Position numbers and translations under genes: made by a program. DNA of 64,000 nt from CADCWK01 sp965218235 (GTDB lineage Bacteria > Chloroflexota > Chloroflexia > Thermomicrobiales > UBA6265). Within the stretch, counting starts at the first letter, position 1; every line of letters begins with the position of its first letter. This document shows positions 17,421 through 25,373 of this stretch, one piece after another. The stretch spans positions 1,116,001-1,180,000 of the forward strand of contig OZ244596.1 of assembly GCA_965218235.1 (NCBI GenBank), read 5' to 3'. The notes beneath the pieces were generated by a model. It saw only the letters and a program-made list of their open reading frames with translations, had not been told where the DNA came from and made no database searches.

Positions 17421-18212
17421 TCACAGGTAGCGCAGGAACGCCGCCGGGTCCCGGAGGAAATCCCGCATCAGCCGAACGTTGGGGACGTCGTCGTAGCTGA
17501 CCGGGGTGATGGCGCCGTCCTCGAATTGCAGGATCGTGGCGCCGGGGCAGGCCAGCAGGATCGGCGAGTGGGTCGCGATGATGAACTGTCCACCCCGGCT
17601 GACGGTGTCGCGGATCAGCGCCAGCAGCGCCAGTTGGCGCTGGGGCGACAGCGGCGACTCCGGCTCGTCCAGGAGGTGTAGACCGCCGTCGCGGAGACGC
17701 CGCTGGAACAGGTCGAGGAACGACTCCCCGTGCGAACGGGCGTCGAAGTCGTCGCCGAGGTTGCGTTCCAGCGCCGCCCGCTCCCCCTTCGCGAGACTGT
17801 GGGCCCGCCACCAGTCCCGCTGCCCGTCCGCTCGCGCCGCATCGGCGATCCCGTCCAGTTCCCCCAGCAGCTCGCCGGATTGCCGGGTCCAGGTGATGAA
17901 ATCCTCGGCCCGCATGAAGAAGCCGAGCCGCGTCTTCCGCGACCACGAGACCGCCAGGCAGCCGGCCAGCCGCCGGGCCGGAGCCAGCGTCGGGTCCGTC
18001 GCGGCCGGCGCTCCGCCGATCGTAACCGAGCCGACCGAGGCGGCGATCGCCTCCAGGATCGTCGACTTGCCGGAGCCGTTCTCACCGACGAGGAACGTCA
18101 CGGGAGCCGACACGTCGAGGACCGGTAGCGCCCGGATAAGCGGGAGATCGAACGGATAGCCGGTCTCCTCCCGCGCCATGGGCCGGACGGCGACCGATCG
18201 GATCAGCGTCAT
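17421..18212 (-). CDS. AAA/ABC-type predicted ATPase
   Basis: 263 residues. Walker A GENGSGKST is at residues 43-51, an ABC-like signature appears as SHGESFLDLF, Walker B with the extra Pro/Glu as LHLLDEPESPLSP, and the switch His in FIIATHSPIL. This is the pattern of stand-alone SMC/ABC-like ATPases (COG3910 type), which are soluble and often act with an unknown partner. It overlaps the PadR gene upstream by 4 bases (ATGA), so the regulator and ATPase are one transcript. Confidence 0.85.
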   Translation of the reverse strand: MTLIRSVAVRPMAREETGYPFDLPLIRALPVLDVSAPVTFLVGENGSGKSTILEAIAASVGSVTIGGAPAATDPTLAPARRLAGCLAVSWSRKTRLGFFMRAEDFITWTRQSGELLGELDGIADAARADGQRDWWRAHSLAKGERAALERNLGDDFDARSHGESFLDLFQRRLRDGGLHLLDEPESPLSPQRQLALLALIRDTVSRGGQFIIATHSPILLACPGATILQFEDGAITPVSYDDVPNVRLMRDFLRDPAAFLRYL

Positions 18213-18799
18213 GCCGGCGTTCCTTCCGTCGTGGCATCTCCCGGCTGTGCATCATCCCACGGCGCATCGCCCCGGATCGCGGCCGGGAGCCCATCGAACC
18301 AGTCAACCGTGGCCTGCTCGTAGGCGATGCCGAACTCCAGCGAGGCAAGCCGGTACGGGTCCGGGTTCGGGACGTGCCGGTCGATCGCCTCCCGCTGCCC
18401 GAGGTAGGTCGCGAGGCGGCCAGCGTGGACGCGCCGGTGCTCCCGGACGACGGCGGCCAGGGCGCCGGGCGCCATGTGGCGACCGAAGCTGATCGCCAGC
18501 AGCAGTGGGAAGCGAATCGTCTCCTCGGTCGGGATCCGGCCCAGCCATCCCTGAAAGGCCTGCCGCCCGGCGACGGTGATCTCGTAGGGACGCCGGTCGC
18601 GCTGGCCCCGCTCCCCGGCCTCGACCAGCCCGCGCTCCGCCATCGCCGCCAGCTCGCGGTAGACCTGGCTCTGGGTCAGCGTCCAGAAGTCGCCGATCCG
18701 TTCCCGGGCGAGCTGGACGAGGTCCCAGCCCGTCATCGGCCCCTCGTGGAGGAATCCCAGCAGGGAAGCAGCGGTCGCGTTGATCGGGGTCTCGCTCAC
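18209..18799 (-). CDS. PadR-family transcriptional regulator
   Basis: 196 residues. A winged helix fills the first 90 residues (LLGFLHEGPMTGWDLVQLARE ... TLTQSQVYRELAAMAERGLV), followed by a long helical C-terminal domain of the PadR/Vir type used for dimerisation. PadR proteins usually repress their own and neighbouring genes in response to small aromatic or toxic compounds. It overlaps the ATPase gene downstream and is divergent from the membrane protein at 18987; direct repeats in the gap between them are probable operators. Confidence 0.88.
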   Translation of the reverse strand: MSETPINATAASLLGFLHEGPMTGWDLVQLARERIGDFWTLTQSQVYRELAAMAERGLVEAGERGQRDRRPYEITVAGRQAFQGWLGRIPTEETIRFPLLLAISFGRHMAPGALAAVVREHRRVHAGRLATYLGQREAIDRHVPNPDPYRLASLEFGIAYEQATVDWFDGLPAAIRGDAPWDDAQPGDATTEGTPA

Positions 18800-18872
18800 G
18801 ATCGCTCATCTCCGGTCAACTGGCTCGATCGGTACGCGCGGTCCACCGCCAGACTAACCCACAATCCGCATT

Positions 18873-18921
18873 GACATTCCACTGTGCCATGTCTAACATC
18901 CCAATCAGACATTCCACTGTG
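18873..18921. promoter_or_regulatory. Pair of 14-bp direct repeats, candidate PadR operators
   Basis: GACATTCCACTGTG occurs at 18873-18886 and again at 18908-18921, 35 bases apart, in the gap between the divergent PadR gene and the gene at 18987. An ATGT/ACAT dyad (18889-18892 and 18909-18912) of the kind PadR proteins bind overlaps them. Confidence 0.55.
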
Positions 18922-18986
18922 TCACATTCATGGCGCCGACATGTCTGTCTCAGCCCCAGAGCCAGCCCCAACAGGAGGCACCCTCG

Positions 18987-19463
18987 ATGTACATCCTGCT
19001 CATCGTCCTTCACACCGTCGCCGGTCTGCTCGCCTTCGGCTTCGGCTGCGTCGTGATCCGTCCAACGGAGGATACTCGCGGAGTCCGGTTCCGGATCTAT
19101 CTCGGCTCGCTCGTCGCGCTCGTCGTCTTCCTCGTCGCGGCGATCGGCAGCCACTGGCCGGACCTCTCGACCACGCCCCGCGTCATCTATGTCGCGCTGA
19201 CCGGGCTCGGCCTGTTCATGGTCTGGCGGGCCTGGCGGGCGCGAACGGCGCCGGTCCAGGACGAGCGCTACGTCGAGCACGTCGGCTTCACCCTGATCGC
19301 GCTGTTCGACGGCTTCGTCATCGTCAGCGCGATCGACCTCGACGCGCCGGTCTGGCTGGTGCTCGTCATCGCCGTCGGCGGGGTCCTCGCCGGGCGCCGG
19401 GCCATCGACCGGGTCAAGGCAACGGTCCGCGCGGCGACTGCTGGCGCCGGTTCGCGAGCGTGA
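18987..19463 (+). CDS. Small polytopic membrane protein
   Basis: 158 residues from the ATG at 18987, which has AGGAGG 9 bases upstream; an earlier in-frame ATG lies within the operator region. Four or five membrane helices cover most of the protein (YILLIVLHTVAGLLAFGFGC, LVALVVFLVAAIG, VIYVALTGLGLFMVW and two C-terminal ones). It resembles small uncharacterised DUF2306-like membrane proteins but I cannot assign it with confidence. Divergent from the PadR gene, so probably controlled by it. Confidence 0.75.
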   Translation: MYILLIVLHTVAGLLAFGFGCVVIRPTEDTRGVRFRIYLGSLVALVVFLVAAIGSHWPDLSTTPRVIYVALTGLGLFMVWRAWRARTAPVQDERYVEHVGFTLIALFDGFVIVSAIDLDAPVWLVLVIAVGGVLAGRRAIDRVKATVRAATAGAGSRA

Positions 19464-19574
19464 TCCGATCGCGACGGTTGACCTGAGGGGTCGGCGCGAG
19501 CCTCTGAAGGGGGCATATGCCGGTAGAATGGCGGTCCGACTGGCCTCACCACCACTGGAACCAACGGAGCCACC

Positions 19575-20705
19575 ATGCAGATCGAAGAATTTGCCCTCGA
19601 ACGGATCCAGTCGCTCTACGAGAACCTCGTCGACATCAACCTGTCCGACAGTGGCGTCCACCCCTACTCCCTCACCAGCCTGCTGACGGCCGAGGAGCGG
19701 GCCGGGATCATGGAGGTCGAGCTGGGTTACGGCTGGACCAACGGCTCGCTCGCGCTGCGGGAGACCCTGGCCGGCCTCTACCCCGGCCGGACCGCCGACG
19801 ACATCCTCGTCACCAACGGCTCGGCCGAGGCGATCTTCGTCATGGGGATGACGCTGCTGGCGCCCGGCGACGAGCTGATCGTCATCACCCCGAACTACCT
19901 CCAGCTCTGGGGCTGGGCCCGGGCGATGGGCGTCACGACGGTCTCGGTCCCGCTGCGCGAAAAGATGGGCTGGGCACCGGACCTCGACGAGTTGGCGGCC
20001 GCGATCACGCCCCGGACCCGGATGATCTCGATCTGCCACCCGAACAACCCGACCGGCAGCGTCCTGACGCCAGCACAGATGGCTGAGATCGTCGAACTGG
20101 CCCGGCGGCACGGCCTCTGGCTCCACGCCGACGAGGTCTACCGCGGAACGGAGTTCAGCGGCACCGAGTCGGCCAGCTTCGCCGACCTGTACGAGCGGGC
20201 GGTCGTGACGTCCGGCCTGTCGAAGGCCTATGCGCTGCCCGGCCTGCGGATCGGCTGGATGGTCGGGCCGGCCGCCGAGGTCGCGACGGCCTGGGGCCGG
20301 AAGGATTACACGTCGATCACGACCGGGGCGCTGAGCGAGGCGATCGCGAACCTCGCCCTCCAGCCGGAGCGGCGGGAGGCCATCCTCGCCCGCAGCCGCC
20401 GGATGCTGGGCCATAACCTCGATGTCGTCGACGGCTGGATCCGGCGGCACGACGACCTGCTGTCCTACACCCGCCCGGCCGCGACCGGGACGGTCTTCGT
20501 CCGCTACGACCTGCCGGATAACTCGACCGAGCTCGTCCACCGGATCCGCGAGGAGCAGAGCGTGCTGCTCGTGCCGGGCGACGTCTTCGGACTGGACGGC
20601 TACCTGCGACTCGGGACCGGCCCGGAGACGGCGACGATCCAGGCCGGGCTGGCCCGCCTCGACACCTTCTTCGCGGGTATCCTCGCTCCGGCCGGCACTG
20701 ACTGA
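19575..20705 (+). CDS. PLP-dependent class I/II aminotransferase
   Basis: 376 residues, ATG with GGAG 6 bases upstream. The fold-type I pattern is complete: NGSAEAIFV for phosphate binding, HPNNPTG for the coenzyme ring, HADEVYRG with the ring-nitrogen Asp, and the Schiff-base Lys in SGLSKAYALPGLRIGW. The substrate is probably an amino acid; the sequence is closer to the broad aspartate/capreomycidine-synthase-like group than to any one enzyme. It stands alone, followed by a short hairpin (20702-20717). Confidence 0.88.
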   Translation: MQIEEFALERIQSLYENLVDINLSDSGVHPYSLTSLLTAEERAGIMEVELGYGWTNGSLALRETLAGLYPGRTADDILVTNGSAEAIFVMGMTLLAPGDELIVITPNYLQLWGWARAMGVTTVSVPLREKMGWAPDLDELAAAITPRTRMISICHPNNPTGSVLTPAQMAEIVELARRHGLWLHADEVYRGTEFSGTESASFADLYERAVVTSGLSKAYALPGLRIGWMVGPAAEVATAWGRKDYTSITTGALSEAIANLALQPERREAILARSRRMLGHNLDVVDGWIRRHDDLLSYTRPAATGTVFVRYDLPDNSTELVHRIREEQSVLLVPGDVFGLDGYLRLGTGPETATIQAGLARLDTFFAGILAPAGTD

Positions 20706-20713
20706 CGACAGCG

Positions 20714-20917
20714 TCAGAGCGCCCTGAGCCGCGAAACTCCTTCAACCCAGCCCAGGGGCGGAATGGGCTGGTGGCACTCAGTGTTCATTCGTTCTGGTTG
20801 AACCGGTCGGTGGCGCCGTAGGTCCCGTCGAGCCGATTGACCTATGCTCTCCATCGTCGCGGCATGGATCTCGATGATCTGCGCGAGGTCAAGGTAGGTG
20901 ACGTCGACGGTTCCCAT
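20714..20917 (-). pseudogene. Truncated Doc/Fic-type toxin remnant
   Basis: The ATG overlaps the antitoxin stop by one base (TGATG). The first 25 residues (VTYLDLAQIIEIHAATMESIG) match the N-terminus of death-on-curing (Doc) toxins, where a short strand is followed by the first helix with its His. After about position 20834 the similarity ends, and the Fic motif HPFxDGNKR is absent from all frames downstream. The remnant is therefore inactive as a kinase/AMPylator. Confidence 0.6.
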
Positions 20918-21132
20918 CAGTTATCGGAAAGGTAGCGCAGAGCGTCCTGATCCTCGGCCAGCGATTCATCCAGCGCGGCCCGCATGGCAGGAGTCAGGGC
21001 CCGGCGAATCTCCACCTTATGGAGGACGACCTCGATCAGCTCGCCCTCGGCGATACCCTGTCGCTCGATCTCATCCCTCGGGATGGTGACGACCAGGCTG
21101 TTTCCCGTCTTCCAGACTTTCTGAATCACCAT
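20917..21132 (-). CDS. AbrB/MazE-type antitoxin
   Basis: 71 residues. The N-terminal SpoVT-AbrB fold is shown by KVWKTGNSLVVTIPRDEIERQGIAEGELIEV (key residues GNSLVVTIP and GD/EL), and the C-terminal half is the flexible toxin-neutralising tail with LTPAMRAALDESL and RYL. It is the first gene of the pair and overlaps the truncated Doc gene. A perfect palindrome 39 bases upstream is its likely operator, since such antitoxins repress their own transcription. Confidence 0.85.
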   Translation of the reverse strand: MVIQKVWKTGNSLVVTIPRDEIERQGIAEGELIEVVLHKVEIRRALTPAMRAALDESLAEDQDALRYLSDN

Positions 21133-21170
21133 GACCCTCCTGCTTTGACGGCTTTGCCCGTAACGACACT

Positions 21171-21195
21171 GGCCGTATAGACGGTCTATACGGCC
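21171..21195 (-). promoter_or_regulatory. Perfect 25-bp palindrome, AbrB/Doc operator
   Basis: GGCCGTATAGAC (21171-21182) and GTCTATACGGCC (21184-21195) flank one G. It ends 39 bases before the antitoxin start and includes TATAC elements that could serve as part of the promoter. Confidence 0.7.
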
Positions 21196-21219
21196 AAGTA
21201 TACAACCATGACTTGCCGG

Positions 21220-23313
21220 TCAGGCCGGACGGACGGTCACCGCGTCGGCACCCATCGTGCCCTCCTCGATGACGAGGGCTATGCCACCAGCGGCCAGGCC
21301 AGGGGCGATCCCGGTCGCCGTCAGGACCTCGGCGCCGTCGATCCGGCCAGTGAGCCGGTCGCCCGAGACCGTCAGTTCCAGCGCGTAGGGCGTGTCGACC
21401 TGCCAGGCGAAGGGCGCTTCGGCCAGGACCGTCCGCTCGCCAGTCGTTTGAACCAGCCGGACGCGCTGGTCGTCGGAGAGGATCAGGGCGACGTAGCGCC
21501 GCATCCCGCCGACGCGGGCCGCGATTCCGGCCGTGCGGGCCAGGGAGATCGAGATGGTGCTGCCAACGGTGTAGTCCCGCCAGTCGGCCGTCCCCTGCGA
21601 GATTAGGCCGATCCCACGGTTCTGGACGAGGTGATAGGCCCGCGGCCAGCGCTCCTCCCACTGGTCGACCCCATCGACCCAGGCCCGGCGCCAGATCGAC
21701 GTCCCCGCCACCCGGGCCAGCGTCGAGGTCGGCGCCCCGGCCCAGGCAAGACGGTCCAGCAGGACCGCGTCGCCGGCCGCGCCCGTGACCCGCAGCCCGA
21801 CCGACATCACCGGCGAGCCGGCGGTGTCGGGCACCACCCATTCGATACGCTCCATCGTCCCCGGTTCCAGCCGGACCGACGGTCCGTCGATGGTCTCGAT
21901 CTCCGTCTCGGTCCGGTAGACGCGCAGCAGCAGGGTCGCGTCGATCGCGCCGTGGGCGGCGCCGAGCCGGGCGGTCAGGCGCTGACCGCTGGCGAGGGTC
22001 GGGGATGCGAGCAGGCGGTAGCCAGCCATGTCCAGCGCCTCCTCGGGGATGAAGGTCGGCGTCGTCGCGGCAGCGCTGCCACCGTCGACCAGCGTCAGTT
22101 CGAGCATCCGGCCGGTCCCGGTCGAACGGTTGGCGACGGAAAGCCGGTCCGGCTCATCGGCTGTGAACCCCTGGACCGAGCCCGGCTGGGAGAAGTGAAA
22201 GCGGGCGCCGCCCTTGGGCCGGTCGGACTCAAGACCGTGGAGCCGCCGGGCCGCGTCGACGAGGTGGTCGGTCTCGATGACGGCGTCGGAGATCGCCCGG
22301 CCGCCGTCGGCCGTGGAGAGGTAGAGGCGGTCGGCGACCGGGCCACGCCAGTCGACCTCGCCGCCCAGCCCGGCCAGCCCGTTCTTGATCCCGAGGATGG
22401 CGCCGACGTTGCCGGCGTTGCAGTCGGTATCCCAGCCGTCGGTGTTGACGATCATCTGGGTCCGGGCGAAGTCGTCGTTGCCGTGGAGCAGCGCGTGGAT
22501 GATGACGGCGTGGTTGGGGACCATGTGGCAGTTGCCGGGGAAGAGGTCGTAGCTGTAGTGCTGCTCGATCAGCGCCCGGGTCGCCAGCCAGTCGTCGTCG
22601 TGGGCGTGCCACTCCCGGATGTCGGCGATCAGCCGGGCGATGGTCGACTCACCGGGGATGAGCCGGACGGCCTCGTCGAGCTGGGCCTCCAGCCGGGACT
22701 CGGTGAAGGCCAGCGCCTCCATCGCCGCGATGACCTGGGCGCCATGGATCGCCTCGCCGTCGTGGCTGACGCTCGCGGCCCGGCGGGCGAAGTCGACGGC
22801 CCGCTCCGGGTCGCCGGGGAAGAGCATCGCCCAGCCATCGACGAAGATCTGCGAGCCGATCTGCTCGGCGATCGTCGTCCCATTCCGGGCGATCGAGCCA
22901 CTCTCCGGCGCCTCGATCCCGTCCATCAGCCGAAGGAAGGCAGTGTGCTCGGTCGACGTCCCGAGGCCACCCCACCAGAGGACGGTTCGCTGGGAGATCA
23001 GGTAGTTCCGCCAGGCCTCGCCGATCCGCGCTGGCGCGAGGTCCGGGTCGTACCCGTTGTCTTCCAGCGCCCGGAGGAAGGTGAACGTCCCAGCGATGTC
23101 GTCGTCCGTCACGACCAGCGGGACGCCGAACCGATCGTTGACGTAGCCGGTGACCGGGCCGAGCTCGGCCATGATCCGCTCGTGGCTCCACTGCTCGAAC
23201 GGCCGCCCGAGGTAGACCCCGATGATCTTGCCGAGGACCCCGGCGTAGACGCGCTCGGCGTAGTCGTCCGGCAGGGAGCCGGTGGTCGGGGTGCGGCGCA
23301 GCAGTTGAGTCAT
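21220..23313 (-). CDS. ADP-ribosylglycohydrolase-family enzyme with C-terminal sandwich domain
   Basis: 697 residues, ATG with GAGGAG 8 bases upstream. The all-helical ADP-ribosylglycohydrolase domain fills about the first 370 residues with its metal-site motifs: VTDDDIAGT, SHDGEAIHG and the late NTDGWDTDCNAGN. The family removes ADP-ribose from proteins or nucleic acids, but related enzymes split other N- or O-glycosides. The C-terminal 330 residues are beta-rich with Trp/Tyr-poor repeats resembling carbohydrate-binding or concanavalin-like domains. There is no signal peptide. It is the last gene of a sugar ABC operon, so cleavage of an imported ribosyl or sugar compound is the more likely role than ADP-ribosylation signalling. 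Confidence 0.85.
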   Translation of the reverse strand: MTQLLRRTPTTGSLPDDYAERVYAGVLGKIIGVYLGRPFEQWSHERIMAELGPVTGYVNDRFGVPLVVTDDDIAGTFTFLRALEDNGYDPDLAPARIGEAWRNYLISQRTVLWWGGLGTSTEHTAFLRLMDGIEAPESGSIARNGTTIAEQIGSQIFVDGWAMLFPGDPERAVDFARRAASVSHDGEAIHGAQVIAAMEALAFTESRLEAQLDEAVRLIPGESTIARLIADIREWHAHDDDWLATRALIEQHYSYDLFPGNCHMVPNHAVIIHALLHGNDDFARTQMIVNTDGWDTDCNAGNVGAILGIKNGLAGLGGEVDWRGPVADRLYLSTADGGRAISDAVIETDHLVDAARRLHGLESDRPKGGARFHFSQPGSVQGFTADEPDRLSVANRSTGTGRMLELTLVDGGSAAATTPTFIPEEALDMAGYRLLASPTLASGQRLTARLGAAHGAIDATLLLRVYRTETEIETIDGPSVRLEPGTMERIEWVVPDTAGSPVMSVGLRVTGAAGDAVLLDRLAWAGAPTSTLARVAGTSIWRRAWVDGVDQWEERWPRAYHLVQNRGIGLISQGTADWRDYTVGSTISISLARTAGIAARVGGMRRYVALILSDDQRVRLVQTTGERTVLAEAPFAWQVDTPYALELTVSGDRLTGRIDGAEVLTATGIAPGLAAGGIALVIEEGTMGADAVTVRPA

Positions 23314-23404
23314 GGTGAGGTCTCCTCGTTGTTCATTGCGGGATATTTCTAGGGGTGGAGCGCCGTCGGACGTAGGGTCACGGCAGCGGCGTCTTCGAAC
23401 CGCC

Positions 23405-24265
23405 CTACCCCTTCAACCCACCGTTGGTCAGGCCCTCGATGAAGCGGCGCTGGAGGGCGAGGAACACGATCACGATCGGCAGGATCATCATCACCGCGCC
23501 GGCGCTGGTCAGCCCCCAGTCCCGGCTGAAGCGGGTCGTGAAGTTGAAGTAGCTCGTCACGACGGTGAACTTGTCCTGGTCGGTCAGGAAGACCGTTGCC
23601 AGCAGGAACTCGTTCCAGACCGCCAGCGCGACGACCAGCCCGACCGTCAGGAAACCGGGCCAGGCCAGCGGGACGACGATCTGGACGAAGATCCGCCACT
23701 CCCCCGCCCCGTCGACGCGGGCGGCGTCCTCGAAGTCGCTCGGCAGCTGGACCATGTAGGAGCGGAGCAGGAAGACGGCCAGCGGCGAGTTGATCGCGAT
23801 GTAGATCAGCGCCAGCCCGGCGATGTTGTTGACGAGGCCGAGCCGCTGCCAGAGGAAGAACAGCGGCACGAGGAACAGCTGGATCGGCAGGGCCGACCCG
23901 ACCAGCAGGTACAACGTCAGGACGTTGGCGCCCGGCAGGTTCATCTTGGCGAGGCTGTAGGCCGCCATCCCGCCGAGGACCAGCACCCCGACCACCGTCA
24001 GCGCGACCAGCTCGCCACTGTTGCGCAGCGTCGTCGAGAAGTTGCCGACGTCCCAGGCATCGGGGAAATTGCTCAGGATGAGATGCCGCGGGAACCAGAG
24101 CGGGTTGCGGCCGATCTCCGCCTGCGATTTGAACGCGTTGAACGTCAGCACGACGATCGGGCCGAGCGCGAAGGCGACGAGCAGGAGCAGGATGACGTGG
24201 TTCGGGATCAAACTGACCCCGCGCCGCCGGGTGCCGGGCCGGGTCAGCCGGAAGGGACCGATCAT
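23405..24265 (-). CDS. Sugar ABC transporter permease, MalG type
   Basis: 286 residues from the ATG that overlaps the upstream permease stop (ATGA); an in-frame ATG 9 bases earlier is an alternative. Six membrane helices and the cytoplasmic EAA loop FEDAARVDGAGEWRIFVQIVVPLAWP identify a CUT1-type inner-membrane permease. The C-terminus GLTNGGLKG is typical of the MalG group. It works with the permease at 24262-25218 and the binding protein at 25367-26716; no ATPase gene is in the operon, so a shared MsmK/UgpC-type ATPase elsewhere is expected. Confidence 0.92.
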   Translation of the reverse strand: MIGPFRLTRPGTRRRGVSLIPNHVILLLLVAFALGPIVVLTFNAFKSQAEIGRNPLWFPRHLILSNFPDAWDVGNFSTTLRNSGELVALTVVGVLVLGGMAAYSLAKMNLPGANVLTLYLLVGSALPIQLFLVPLFFLWQRLGLVNNIAGLALIYIAINSPLAVFLLRSYMVQLPSDFEDAARVDGAGEWRIFVQIVVPLAWPGFLTVGLVVALAVWNEFLLATVFLTDQDKFTVVTSYFNFTTRFSRDWGLTSAGAVMMILPIVIVFLALQRRFIEGLTNGGLKG

Positions 24266-25218
24266 ATCTCCCATCCCCGCTTCCGGAGTACGATGAAGAT
24301 GCCGATGATCAGCCCGGCGAGCAGGCTCATCGTCAGGCCCATCGCGCTGGCATACCCGGCGTCGAGCTGGGTGAAGGCGGCCTTGAAGACGAGGACCGAC
24401 AGGACTTCGGACGCCCCGGCCGGACCGCCCTGGGTCAGGACCCAGATGTAGTCGAAGGTCAGGAACGACCAGATGCTCGTCATCAGGATCATGAAGACCA
24501 GGGTCGGCCGGATCCCAGGGATCGTGATGTCCCGGAACTCCTGCCAGCGGTTGGCGCCGTCCAGCCGGGCCGCCTCGTAGAGGTCGGCCGGGATGTTCTG
24601 CATCGAGGCCAGGAACAGGAGCATCAGGAAGCCCCAGAAGTGCCAGTTGTCGACGAAGGCGATCGTCGGCAGGACGGTGTCGGTATCGCCGAGGAAGGCG
24701 CGGTCGAAGCCGCCGACCCCCCAATCGGACAGCGTCGCGCCGATCCCGCGGTCCGGGTTGAGCAGCGACCGCCAGATGCTGGCGACGATGACGCTCGGGA
24801 AGACGTACGGCAGGAACAGCGACAGCCGGTAGAACATCGCCCCCCGCCGGATCGCCATCAGCAGGCTGGCCGCGACCAGGCCCATCGCGACCGGAACCGT
24901 CAGGAACATCGCCAGCCAGAGTAGGTTGTTCCGGAAGGCGTGGAAGAACGAGTCGTCCGACGCCAGGCGGCGGAAGTTGTCGAGCCCGATCCACTTCGCC
25001 GCGCCGATGCCGCTCCACTCGGTCATCGAGTAGTAGACGGAGGCGACGGCCGGCCCGAAGACGACCGCGACGTTGATCAGCAGGATCGGCAGGACGAACA
25101 GCCAGGGGACGACCCGCCGTCGCCAGGTCGCCCGCTGCCAGAACCGCAGCGCCGGGGTTGCCACGGCGTAGCGTGGGCGACCGAGCTCGGCACCAGCGAC
25201 ATCGACGTGAGATGTCAT
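24262..25218 (-). CDS. Sugar ABC transporter permease, MalF type
   Basis: 318 residues from the ATG at 25218, with GGAGGAG 7 bases upstream. Six membrane helices follow a 35-residue cytoplasmic lead. The EAA loop is YEAARLDGANRWQEFRDITIPGIRP, and TQGGPAGASEVL is a typical MalF/UgpA segment before the last helices. It overlaps the next permease by 4 bases. The gap before it (25219-25366) carries a short tandem repeat. Confidence 0.92.
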   Translation of the reverse strand: MTSHVDVAGAELGRPRYAVATPALRFWQRATWRRRVVPWLFVLPILLINVAVVFGPAVASVYYSMTEWSGIGAAKWIGLDNFRRLASDDSFFHAFRNNLLWLAMFLTVPVAMGLVAASLLMAIRRGAMFYRLSLFLPYVFPSVIVASIWRSLLNPDRGIGATLSDWGVGGFDRAFLGDTDTVLPTIAFVDNWHFWGFLMLLFLASMQNIPADLYEAARLDGANRWQEFRDITIPGIRPTLVFMILMTSIWSFLTFDYIWVLTQGGPAGASEVLSVLVFKAAFTQLDAGYASAMGLTMSLLAGLIIGIFIVLRKRGWEI

Positions 25219-25321
25219 CGCAGCTCCTCCACGGGGAGATCGATTCCAACCGGGCCACGGGAGATCGTTCCCGACCCGGCCGGCCCGCCGCTCGCGACCA
25301 GCCATCGGGTGCGGCGCGGCC

Positions 25322-25373
25322 GTCAGGTCACGGTCAGGTCACGGTCAGGTCACGGTCAGGTCACGGTCAGGTC
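25322..25373. repeat. 11-bp tandem repeat, 4.7 copies
   Basis: The unit GTCAGGTCACG repeats perfectly from 25322 to 25365 and partly to 25373. It covers the stop codon of the solute-binding-protein gene (25367-25369) and the start of the gap before the permease gene. Confidence 0.9.

Noticed and set aside
25322..25373. Possible CRISPR-like repeat
   Set aside because: Units are 11 bp and directly tandem without spacers, and no cas gene is present.
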